Shown: positions 26,001 to 32,871 of the stretch, piece by piece
How positions within the stretch are numbered: position 1 is the first letter of the stretch
Layout of the letters: the number at the start of each line of letters is the position of its first letter
Source of the DNA: an uncultured Prevotellaceae bacterium
Lineage (GTDB): Bacteria > Bacteroidota > Bacteroidia > Bacteroidales > Bacteroidaceae
Direction of reading: 5' to 3'
NCBI GenBank assembly: GCA_900316505.1
Contig: ONDH01000036.1
Span: forward strand, 1 to 33,306
DNA: 33,306 nt
Made by a program: the position numbers and the translations under genes
The notes under the pieces: model-generated
Database searches by the model: none
What the model was told of the DNA's origin: nothing
Seen by the model: only the letters and a program-made list of their open reading frames with translations

Positions 26001-26317
26001 ATTACTCACAAGCTGTAGGCGATTACCGCTCCGGCACTGTCACATACACACTGCCCACGCTGCCAGCAGGCAAGCACACCCTCGTTGTCCGTGCCTTCGA
26101 CACCCTCAACAACATGGGAGAGCAAGCCTATTCCTTCGAAGTCGTCACAGGTCTCATCGAAGTATATGACATCTTCGACATGACAGGACGCAAAGTCCAC
26201 AGTAGCAGTGAGCGCAAGCCGACCTTGCCACCAGGCATCTATGTGCGTCGCACACGCCTCACCTCACCTAAAGGCGACATCACTTCCTCCTCAGAAAAGT
26301 TCATCAGTACACAATAA
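23042..26317 (+). CDS. porU: Type IX secretion system sortase PorU
   Basis: Cell-surface C25 (gingipain-like) cysteine peptidase of 1091 residues. In Porphyromonas gingivalis PorU cuts the C-terminal signal from type IX cargo and attaches A-LPS. A signal peptide ends near VNAQ (residue 22). The catalytic pair is His638 (YTGHGAAY) and Cys671 (TAACDVTPFD), 33 residues apart, the same spacing as His657 and Cys690 in the P. gingivalis enzyme. The C-terminus (VYDIFDMTGRKV...LPPGIYVRRT) looks like a type-A sorting domain. A second ATG follows the first directly, so the exact start is uncertain by one codon. porV follows 101 bases on. Confidence 0.94.
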   Translation: MMTRKLYTLFLLMALAITVNAQSRYAAHSKLATGKWVKIRVADEGVYQLTSANLKSMGFSDPAKVCLYGYNMPVLPEANIEKLNDDLTEIPLYRKTDGTMLFYSCGTTQWTRPNETSAYTHRNNPYSQHIYYFLTETTGTPATFSKTDAQTTSANIQKTYYAHALHEEDAFSFINAGRTFFEAYDYSTNPQKSYQLTFDNATRGDVTLDVQFAAAGNSASTLNVMVGDNTLGTLAFSSLPDYSYAHVTYKSFTLYDQTATSLTVKLKHTRTSGITGHLDYIRATAEAQLAMTGKNFVVFSPNNNDVSGFELQGASAATSIWDITIPTSTHELSGTLSGSTYKAAFPGAKFTNKYVAVNTSASFPTPETVGNVIHQDLHALDGINLLIIVPSNGKLTEQAQRLAAAHTQIDGIKCAVVEANQVYNEFSSGTPDATAYRRLMKMLYDKQYTSSPLTGTQKGSLNILLFGNCMWDNRFVTNGLTSKSQDDYLLAYESENSWSHTNSYVAEEYFTLLADGKGVSPLKELPDCGVGRLPISTEVDAKNVVDKLINYMFNIYAGAWKNTICMMGDDDKTNIHMEDAENVLTNTQQKFPDYHYKRIYWDSYAMKQTATGNEYPEVYADINKVMQEGALIMNYTGHGAAYLLSHEKVLKTSDFQNWTSPRIPIWITAACDVTPFDMNTENIGTEAILNKQGAAVAFIGTARTVYSSPNRVINRNFMSHVLDTKNNGERYTIGEALAQAKADIIESKGTGYFSRMDSINKAHFVLLGDPAIRLITPTHKVKIDKFNGQTIDTANPPTISAGKTITVEGHIANSKGEKTSDFEGTVSAIIFDSKQHIVCNLNAGVDIEPYEYDDRTRVLYSGTDSVKAGTFKFTFPVPLDINYSDLPGLINLYAINTNNDIEANGTFEDFLIGGTAVEEQTDTVGPTIAAFSNGRNVKDISYTNETPTIHIELSDQSGINTTGNGLGHDIVAIIDNDEATTYTLNNYYSQAVGDYRSGTVTYTLPTLPAGKHTLVVRAFDTLNNMGEQAYSFEVVTGLIEVYDIFDMTGRKVHSSSERKPTLPPGIYVRRTRLTSPKGDITSSSEKFISTQ

Positions 26318-26418
26318 ACAGCCCCTTCTCTCGTTTCTATTAGAGGTTGTCAGGATTTTCCCGAATCATCGAGACAATCCGCATGATGAGGCATCCTCCA
26401 TAAAAACTCAACAATAAG

Positions 26419-27642
26419 ATGAAGAAAACGCTATCCATACTCACCCTCCTTGTTCTTGCCCTCACGGTGCAGGCACAAGACGTGAAGAACCAACTCAACC
26501 CCATCTACCATGGTGCCAACTCGCTTGCCATCGCACCCGATGCACGCGCCGGCGGTCTTGGCGATGTGGGTGCAGCCACCGATCCTGATGTGAACTCACA
26601 ATACTGGAACCCCGCAAAATATCCGTTCTGCATCAGCCGTGCGGGTGTTTCGCTTAACTACACCCCTTGGCTTCGCAAAATCACCGATGACATCGACCTT
26701 GCCAACATCACAGGCTACTATCGTTTAGGTGACTACGATGCCTTGTCAGGCTCACTCCGCTACTTCTCGCTGGGTACCGTGTACGAAAGCCTTGATGACG
26801 ATGCCAACACCTTCAAGCCTTATGAATTGTCTGTCGACGTGGCATACTCGCGCATGCTTTCCGAAACCTTCTCGGCAGGTGTAGCCCTCCGCTTCATCTA
26901 CTCCGACCTTGCCTACAAAGGTGAAGGCTCTGACGAACTGAGACCAGCCTCCGCTTTCGCGGCAGACATTGCCCTCTACCACAATGGCTACATCAACCTT
27001 GGCGGTCATGAGAGTCAGCTCGGATGGGGTCTCAACATCTCCAACATCGGTTCAAAACTGTCATACGACGAAGGCAACACCTCAGAGTTCATTCCCACCA
27101 ATCTGCGTTTGGGAACCTCGTTGCTCATTCCGTTCGACGAATACAACACCCTCACCATCGCAGCCGATGCCAACAAGTTGCTGGTGCCTACACGTCCCAC
27201 GATGGATCAATACGTGAAGCACATGGTTGATACAGAAGGTGGCACCTCTCAAGACTATGAGAACGACTATGGCGGTTATCGCACATGGCTCGAAGGAGAA
27301 GGTTATTTCAACGTGTCACCCATCAGCGGCATCTTCAAGTCCTTCCACGATGCCCCCAACGGCTTCAAGGAGGAGTTACAGGAAATCCAATGGAGCGTAG
27401 GTCTTGAATACGCCTACAACAACCAGTTCTTCCTCCGTGGTGGTTACCACTACGAGCACCCCAACAAGGGAAACCGCAAATACTTCACCGTAGGTGCAGG
27501 TTTCAAGATGAACGTCTTCTCGCTCGATGCTGGCTACGTCATCTCATCCGCCCCCAGCAATCCGCTCGACCAGACCATCCGTTTCTCCCTTGCCTTCGAC
27601 ATGGACGGCATCGGTGAACTGTTGGGCAAGAGAAGAAGATAA
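26419..27642 (+). CDS. porV: Type IX secretion outer-membrane protein PorV
   Basis: Outer-membrane beta-barrel of 407 residues that, in P. gingivalis, carries secreted cargo from the translocon to the PorU sortase complex. A signal peptide ends at VQAQ (residue 20). The mature N-terminus has the family features SLAIAPDARAGGLGDVGAATDPDVNSQYWNPAK, followed by alternating beta-strand sequence and a C-terminal strand typical of barrels. The order porU-porV-ispF matches that in P. gingivalis. The 101-base gap after porU shows no promoter consensus that I can defend. Confidence 0.93.
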   Translation: MKKTLSILTLLVLALTVQAQDVKNQLNPIYHGANSLAIAPDARAGGLGDVGAATDPDVNSQYWNPAKYPFCISRAGVSLNYTPWLRKITDDIDLANITGYYRLGDYDALSGSLRYFSLGTVYESLDDDANTFKPYELSVDVAYSRMLSETFSAGVALRFIYSDLAYKGEGSDELRPASAFAADIALYHNGYINLGGHESQLGWGLNISNIGSKLSYDEGNTSEFIPTNLRLGTSLLIPFDEYNTLTIAADANKLLVPTRPTMDQYVKHMVDTEGGTSQDYENDYGGYRTWLEGEGYFNVSPISGIFKSFHDAPNGFKEELQEIQWSVGLEYAYNNQFFLRGGYHYEHPNKGNRKYFTVGAGFKMNVFSLDAGYVISSAPSNPLDQTIRFSLAFDMDGIGELLGKRRR

Positions 27643-27658
27643 TTCCATTCACCAAATA

Positions 27659-27682
27659 AATTGTACATTGTCAAATTGTAAA
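27659..27682. repeat. Copy of the AATTGTACATTGT intergenic repeat at the ispF start
   Basis: AATTGTACATTGTCAAATTG and flanks match the arms of the element between murA and rimM. The only plausible ispF start codon, TTG at 27668, is inside it. Confidence 0.65.
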
Positions 27683-28162
27683 ATAAGAGTCGGATTTGGT
27701 TTTGATGTTCACCAGCTCGTCGAAGGTCGTGATTTATGGCTCGGTGGCATCAAGATAGAGCACACCCTTGGACTGCTTGGTCACTCCGATGCCGATGTGC
27801 TCATCCATGCCATTTGTGACGCCATCCTCGGTGCTGCCAACATGCGCGACATCGGTTACCACTTCCCGCCCAAGAAAGGCAACGAGTTTGAGAACATCGA
27901 CTCAAAGATACTCCTTAAGAAAACTCTCGACATCGTAGCAGAGAAAGGATACACCATCGGCAACATCGACTGCACCATCTGTGCAGAGCGTCCGAAACTC
28001 AATCCTCACATTCCTCAGATGCAAGAAACACTTGCCAACGTCATGGGCATTGACCTCGATGACATCTCCATCAAAGCCACCACCACTGAAAAACTCGGCT
28101 TCACAGGGCGTGAAGAAGGCATCAGTGCCTACGCAGTAGCATTGTTGGAGAAGAACCAATAA
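27668..28162 (+). CDS. ispF: 2-C-methyl-D-erythritol 2,4-cyclodiphosphate synthase
   Basis: Forms the cyclic diphosphate intermediate of the MEP isoprenoid pathway; about 164 residues, cytosolic trimer. The family N-terminus KIRVGFGFDVHQL carries the metal ligands Asp13 and His15. LGHSDADVLIHAICDAILGA, the DIGYHFPP segment and KATTTEKLGFTGREEGI are all intact. No ATG lies near the expected start: homologues begin just before KIRVGFG, where this sequence has TGT. TTG at 27668 is the nearest accepted start and adds three residues. An ATG-start reading would have to begin inside porV. The gene itself looks functional. Confidence 0.88.
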   Translation: MSNCKIRVGFGFDVHQLVEGRDLWLGGIKIEHTLGLLGHSDADVLIHAICDAILGAANMRDIGYHFPPKKGNEFENIDSKILLKKTLDIVAEKGYTIGNIDCTICAERPKLNPHIPQMQETLANVMGIDLDDISIKATTTEKLGFTGREEGISAYAVALLEKNQ

Positions 28163-28357
28163 CCCACATCCCGTTTATCCTTCCAAAATCATTTACAATT
28201 TAACCATGCGCGGCGCTAAATGATAAATGATTAATAAAAAATTGAGGCAATGAAAATGAGGAAATGAGCGAATAAATGGGGGTGTACTTTTTAGGGCTCA
28301 AAATTCATAAGACGCTATGGTTCAACATAATATGCAAACACTCAAAGTGCGTAAAAC
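28163..28357. other. AT-rich intergenic stretch after ispF
   Basis: No gene is seen. A 9-bp inverted repeat, AATCATTTA (28187-28195) and TAAATGATT (28224-28232), surrounds a GC-rich core (GCGCGGCGC) and could form a hairpin that ends the ispF transcript, though no T-run follows. Confidence 0.35.
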
Positions 28358-28389
28358 GTCATTTTGTCATTTTGTCATTTCGTCATTTT
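28358..28389. repeat. 8-bp repeat array A, GTCATTTT x4
   Basis: Four units at 28358, 28366, 28374 and 28382; the third is GTCATTTC. Identical in unit order to array C at 28884-28915, and nearly the exact reverse complement of array B at 28472-28503. Confidence 0.85.
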
Positions 28390-28471
28390 TCATGTTGCGT
28401 TGGGGGGTTATATAGGGGGTATTTATTATATATATTATATATTATATATTAGCCGTCCTCGAAAAATCGAA

Positions 28472-28503
28472 AAAATGACAAAATGACAAAATGACAAAAT
28501 GAC
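28472..28503. repeat. 8-bp repeat array B, AAAATGAC x4
   Basis: Four exact units in the opposite orientation to array A. Arrays A and B with one flanking base form a 33-bp inverted repeat with one mismatch around an 81-base AT-rich centre (28391-28471) that includes a TATATATTATATA tract. Confidence 0.85.
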
Positions 28504-28673
28504 AAATTCCATGCAATCCCCATTTTTAGGGGGATACTCTTGGAAAGATGACTGGAATACTCTCTCGTGTGCTATCAGGGCAAAGTCGTGCGAGTTCACC
28601 TCTGTGACACATGCGAGAGTGCCTCGCTCATCTGTGAGTTGAAAAAAACATGAAACTTTTTTCTGCACTTCTA

Positions 28674-28705
28674 TTGACGAAGGTGTATCCCATGTGTTAC
28701 CTTTG
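28674..28705 (+). promoter_or_regulatory. Promoter ahead of the HU-like remnant
   Basis: TTG (28674-28676), 21 bases, TACCTTTG (28698-28705), 40 bases before the ATG at 28746. It matches the promoter consensus, although the gene it serves appears broken. Confidence 0.5.
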
Positions 28706-28745
28706 CATCGTTTTTATTGTTTAACTTTCTAAATCATTTTTCAAC

Positions 28746-28922
28746 ATGGCACTTTATCTTCGTAAGCAAAAATGCGCCTCACGTTTCTGGAGAACAAGCC
28801 TATCGTCTATAAGGCACAAGTGGTTCGGCTTGATTCGTGTAGAGATTGTTGAAAAAGAAGGTGGGCGTGAGCCCCTTCTTTTTGTCATTTTGTCATTTTG
28901 TCATTTCGTCATTTTTCATTGA
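28746..28922 (+). pseudogene. Probable remnant of an HU-like DNA-binding protein gene
   Basis: An open frame of 58 codons starts MALYLRKQK, which resembles the N-termini of Bacteroidetes HU-family proteins, and contains a possible KWFG...VEIVE segment. It runs directly into repeat array C, which supplies its last residues (LLFVILSFCHFVIFH) and stop. HU proteins are about 90-160 residues, so this would be a truncated gene with an intact promoter. The assignment is tentative; a short orphan ORF is the alternative. Confidence 0.35.
28884..28915. repeat. 8-bp repeat array C, GTCATTTT x4
   Basis: Same four units in the same order as array A, including the variant third unit, and the TCAT that follows. 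Arrays A and C are direct repeats of about 36 bases with 490 bases between them. Confidence 0.85.
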
Positions 28923-29127
28923 ACGAAGTGCAAAGTTGAGTAATCTTATTCCGAAAGAACTAAGCCACTATGTAGCAGCACTCCAAAGGCGAGGAGGACA
29001 CCGAAAAGACTCCGAGCTATCAAGTTTCAGGTTTCAAGTTCCAACTGTCAATTAGCTTCGCTGAGGTTTGGGCGCGACTCGGTATAGTTCAAGCAAGCTT
29101 AACTCTGCTCTCGCTCTACAAACATTG
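28923..29127. other. Intergenic stretch, no convincing gene
   Basis: A short open stretch (LSNLIPKELSHYVAALQRRGG from a TTG) has no recognised relative. The segment around 29010-29085 contains GTTTCAGGTTTCAAGTT-type repeats and then sequence that reads like a dispersed intergenic repeat. Function is unknown. Confidence 0.3.
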
Positions 29128-29188
29128 TCAACTCTAACTCTCAACTGTCAACTCTCACCTGTCAACTGTCAATTGTCAATTGTCAACT
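29128..29188. repeat. Heptamer repeat array, TCAACTG type
   Basis: Nine consecutive units of TCAACTC, TCAACTG, TCACCTG or TCAATTG, one of them a base short. Related in period and composition to the array ahead of lpxK. It ends about 100 bases before the regulator gene. Confidence 0.8.
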
Positions 29189-29247
29189 AAAAACTAAAAG
29201 GATATGCGTTTTTCGACGTTTTCCTCTTTTATTTGGATAAAAATCTG

Positions 29248-29255
29248 TACCTTTA
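29248..29255 (+). promoter_or_regulatory. Possible -7 element of the hybrid regulator gene
   Basis: TACCTTTA, one base from the TAnnTTTG consensus, 30 bases before the ATG. No TTG lies at the normal distance, consistent with low expression of a regulator gene. Confidence 0.4.
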
Positions 29256-29285
29256 CACCCAAGTAGCAAATACATTCGAATTTCC

Positions 29286-32200
29286 ATGAACAAAAGAAAC
29301 ATCCTATTCCTTCTCTTGCTGTGGCTCATGATTGCGGTAGCCTCAGCACAAACGTATAGGCTGTTTACTACTGAGAATGGATTGACGAGCAGTCTTGTAA
29401 ACTATATCTTTGAAGATAGATATGGTTTGATTTGGATTGCTACAGAGGATGGTCTTAATAAGTATGACGGTGTTAAGATTACTTCATACAAGCATAAAGA
29501 AGGGGATGAGACATCGTTAGCGAGCAACTATGTAAGTACGATTATTGAGGATGCCAAAGGCAATCTGATAGTAAGTACATATAAAGGCTTGCAGATATAC
29601 AGGCACGACACAGACGATTTCTCGCCCGTGGGTGCCACCCCCGATGGACAGTTGATGAAGGTAAACATTAACAGACTGATGTTGGAAAAAGATGGCAGAT
29701 TGTATGGAACGGGAGATGTTTCGTGTGAAATAAGGACAAAGGGGAAGGATAAGATAGAGGTTCTAAGAATGGCAAAACCATACTTTTCAAGCCAGACAAC
29801 AAATGAGTTGAATGAGAAACGAGACATCCGGACCACATTGCGATATGACAGCAGTCATTTGCTTTTAGGAACTGATGGAGATGGGGTGAAACTATACGAT
29901 GAAATTAAACACACGTACATAGACTATCCACTTGATATACCGAATATTCCTCAACAGTTGCAGAAAGTTCATCACCTTATGCGTGACAGAAGCGGAAACC
30001 TATGGATTGCACTCTATCAGAAAGGTATAGTGATGATGTCACGCCATAAGGGCATGTTCGGTTATATCGGTTCAAGAATATCTCAGAAGAACCTTATAGG
30101 TTCACATTGTGTACAATCAATTGTGAAGAGCCGTAATGGAGGCATGTGGGTAGGCACAGACGGCGATGGGTTGTATTATCTCGAAGGTAACAAGTCGCAA
30201 CACATATCAGAAGGTGTGCCCCCAATGATAAATGCCTTGATGGAAGACTCTGAGGGAGCACTTTGGATTGGTTCGTATGGCTATCCTTGTTATAGGCGTG
30301 TCAATGGAGTATCAGGCAAGGTTCAGGGACTCCCCGATTTCCCGCGTGTTTTTTGCATCAGGGAAGACAGCCAGCAAAGAGTATGGCTTGGCACTATGGG
30401 AAATGGCCTATATTGCTGTGATCTAAACAAGCACAGCATTACGCATATTGACTATAAGGGAATGAACCGCTTTGTAAATTGCATCTGCTTACTGTCAAAC
30501 GGGGATGTCCTCGTAGGAACATTCAACGGCATATACAATATCGACAAGCACCAGAACCTATGCCCTAAGATAATAGTTTATACCATATATGAGGATACCA
30601 GAGGAAGATTATGGATAGGAACATCTGAAGGCTTGACGATTATTAACAAAAACAAGCAGAAAACATATACCACATCCGATGGAATGGGGGCAAATACGGT
30701 CTTTGCCATCTCAGAGGATGAAGAAGGAAAGATTTGGTTTTCCACAAACACGGGTCTCTCATGCTTTGATGAGCATGAAGGTGTCTTCACGAACTATTCA
30801 GCAAGAGATGGGCTTCAGGGTAATGAGTTCTCAAAGGGTGCTGTTGTCAGGGACGAAGATGGTACGCTTTGGTTTGCCGGAAATGAGGGCATAACGTATT
30901 TTTCATCAAGAAATGTCAGTCAGATTAGTTTCAGTCTACATCCACGCATCACAGCTCTATACATCAATAACGAAGCTGTAAACACAAAGACACTTACGGG
31001 AGGAAAGAACGTGATTGACAGCTCCATCTTAGATTCTCGAAATTTCAGCATAGCCTACGAGAATAATTCATTCAGCATAGAACTGTCAACCGTAGAGATT
31101 GACCGACCTGCAGGATGTACATACTGCTATTCGCTTGATAACGGTGGGTGGATATCCATTCCTGATGGTGGACATATCATTTCATTCAGTAACCTTGATA
31201 CGGGCTGCCATTCTCTGCGTTATGCAGTGGAATATAATGGCAAGCTTTCCGAGGTAAAAGAGGCAAACATAGAAATCCGTCATCCATGGTGGGGAAGCAT
31301 TTGGGCTAAGAGTGTGCTGTGCCTTATCGTCGTGGCAATAGCTACATTGATATATTTCTGGATACGCAGCAGGGAAAAGGTCAAGGCACTTGCCCTGATA
31401 TCACACAAGATTCGCACGCCCATGTCGCTCATTATCAGTCCTCTTATCCAACTCATAGACAATGATTCTGACGAACAACGACAAAAGACATACAATCTTA
31501 TGCTTCGTAATGCCCAAAGACTCCAGCATCTTGCCGCTCAGGCAACGGATGAAGAGCCGATAGGGCCTATTGATAGTGTTGAGGCTAAATCAGATACCGC
31601 TACTGGTTTACAGCAGTCGCGCACCACAAGGCATCTCGTCATTGTAGAAGATGATGACGAGGTAAGGAAATATCTTTGCGAACAGCTTTCAGCCGATTAT
31701 CATGTTCATGAGGCGACAAACGGAAAGCAAGCCTTGCAACTCATATTTGAGAAAAAGCCAGATGCCATAATCAGCGATGTCACCATGCCACAAATGGATG
31801 GTATCACGCTATGCCGAAAACTGAAAAAGAACATTCAGTTAGCCCATATTCCCGTCATTCTGCTTACTGCGCGTGCTGACGAGGAGGCAACGCTTCAAGG
31901 TTTGGGAATCGGAGCAGATGCCTATATCACAAAGCCTTTCAACATCAAGATACTGCGCCAAACTATTGTTAATCTCATTCAACTTCGTCAGCAGCTTCGC
32001 AATACATATCAAGGGAAACAGTTGCAGGAAGATAAACTTGAGAGCATTGAGGTAACTGACTATGATGATCAATTCATGGAACGTCTGATGAATGTCATAA
32101 ACAGACATATCAGCGATACAGATTTCTCGGTAGATATGCTATGCGATGAGGTTGGAATCAGTCGTGCAAGCCTACATAGAAAACTTAAAGAGAAAACAAA

Positions 32201-32396
32201 TCAGTCCACAAGTATTTTTATTAGAAACATCCGACTGAAACAAGCCGAGACACTTCTTATTGAAACGAATCTCCACATTAGCGAGATAGCTTCACAGATT
32301 GGTTTCAAGCAGGCTTCATATTTCATCAATTCATTCCGCGAACTATATGGAATGTCTCCAAACGAATGGAGAGAGCAAAAACAAACACATTTGTAA
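29286..32396 (+). CDS. Hybrid two-component regulator lacking the ATPase domain
   Basis: One-protein sensor/regulator of 1036 residues, inner membrane, likely controlling the adjacent xylan locus. Order: signal peptide (1-22); periplasmic propeller with about ten visible Reg_prop repeats (such as GLIWIATEDGLNKYDG and GRLWIGTSEGLTI); a Y_Y_Y-like domain (to about 665); one membrane helix (about 674-694); a His-helix with H-box SHKIRTP, His707; receiver (about 783-900) with Asp789-791, phospho-acceptor Asp831 and Lys883; AraC-type DNA-binding domain (about 925-1031). Only 76 residues separate His707 from the receiver, enough for the dimerisation helices but not for an ATP-binding domain. No N-box or G-box is present. 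Usual members are about 1300-1400 residues. The reading frame is continuous throughout. Confidence 0.92.
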   Translation: MNKRNILFLLLLWLMIAVASAQTYRLFTTENGLTSSLVNYIFEDRYGLIWIATEDGLNKYDGVKITSYKHKEGDETSLASNYVSTIIEDAKGNLIVSTYKGLQIYRHDTDDFSPVGATPDGQLMKVNINRLMLEKDGRLYGTGDVSCEIRTKGKDKIEVLRMAKPYFSSQTTNELNEKRDIRTTLRYDSSHLLLGTDGDGVKLYDEIKHTYIDYPLDIPNIPQQLQKVHHLMRDRSGNLWIALYQKGIVMMSRHKGMFGYIGSRISQKNLIGSHCVQSIVKSRNGGMWVGTDGDGLYYLEGNKSQHISEGVPPMINALMEDSEGALWIGSYGYPCYRRVNGVSGKVQGLPDFPRVFCIREDSQQRVWLGTMGNGLYCCDLNKHSITHIDYKGMNRFVNCICLLSNGDVLVGTFNGIYNIDKHQNLCPKIIVYTIYEDTRGRLWIGTSEGLTIINKNKQKTYTTSDGMGANTVFAISEDEEGKIWFSTNTGLSCFDEHEGVFTNYSARDGLQGNEFSKGAVVRDEDGTLWFAGNEGITYFSSRNVSQISFSLHPRITALYINNEAVNTKTLTGGKNVIDSSILDSRNFSIAYENNSFSIELSTVEIDRPAGCTYCYSLDNGGWISIPDGGHIISFSNLDTGCHSLRYAVEYNGKLSEVKEANIEIRHPWWGSIWAKSVLCLIVVAIATLIYFWIRSREKVKALALISHKIRTPMSLIISPLIQLIDNDSDEQRQKTYNLMLRNAQRLQHLAAQATDEEPIGPIDSVEAKSDTATGLQQSRTTRHLVIVEDDDEVRKYLCEQLSADYHVHEATNGKQALQLIFEKKPDAIISDVTMPQMDGITLCRKLKKNIQLAHIPVILLTARADEEATLQGLGIGADAYITKPFNIKILRQTIVNLIQLRQQLRNTYQGKQLQEDKLESIEVTDYDDQFMERLMNVINRHISDTDFSVDMLCDEVGISRASLHRKLKEKTNQSTSIFIRNIRLKQAETLLIETNLHISEIASQIGFKQASYFINSFRELYGMSPNEWREQKQTHL

Positions 32397-32440
32397 ATAT
32401 CTTTCCGTCAGGTTATTACACAACACAACAATAATTCTGA

Positions 32441-32659
32441 AACAATATTGCAACTATCAGAAACGCCATTTTTAGTAGGATAGTAGATATTATTGCTATT
32501 TTTGCAAAAAATATCGCACATCACCTCAAAGACAGGAAGTATTGTTCTATCTTCAAATTAGGTGGTCATGTTTTCCGCAACGGAGAAGTAAAAGCATTTA
32601 CTCAACTTTCGGAAGTCATAAAAACTACAGATTCACGGATTCTTTTTAACAACGCATAG
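32441..32659 (+). pseudogene. Start-less open frame between the regulator and GH115 genes
   Basis: About 72 codons are open after a stop at 32438, with no ATG, GTG or TTG in a convincing position near the beginning. The end has ordinary protein character (FKLGGHVFRNGEVKAFTQL then a TAG). It could be the 3' remnant of a decayed gene or chance. I do not recognise a family. A TATTTTTG -7-like motif at 32497-32504 lies inside it. Confidence 0.3.
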
Positions 32660-32871
32660 AACTAATGAAACGAATCTTTTTTCTTTTCAATGCCGTGAGA
32701 CGGCAACGAAGGAAAACGAATGGCTGGCGTTCCACATTCGGAGAAATCAGAAGGATTTCATTCGTCGGGCTTGACCATTAAAAACGATTCGCCACATTCG
32801 GGAAATTGGCTACGCCTAAAGGTTCGTTGTTGAAAAAAAACCGAAACTCAAAGCATTTAGAATAAAAACGT
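32660..32871. promoter_or_regulatory. Leader region of the GH115 gene with repeated motifs
   Basis: No credible gene. CCACATTCGG occurs at 32732-32741 and again at 32792-32801, exactly 60 bases apart, each followed by a GAAAT sequence. A small hairpin GCCGT-GAG-ACGGC lies at 32692-32704. Several AACGAA motifs, both orientations, are scattered through it. These may be binding sites for the adjacent regulator; no TAnnTTTG with a proper -33 element was found close to the ATG. Confidence 0.35.

Noticed and set aside
28435..28668. 77-codon minus-strand frame ending in the 8-bp repeat
   Set aside because: Part of it is translation of the repeat itself, and no domain is recognisable.
28358..28915. 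CRISPR or transposon ends in the GTCATTTT arrays
   Set aside because: Units are 8 bp without spacers, and no transposase or terminal duplication is visible.
32665..32781. 38-codon frame starting MKRIFFLFN upstream of GH115
   Set aside because: Short, basic, no homology recognised; it lies in a region with repeated motifs and looks non-coding.
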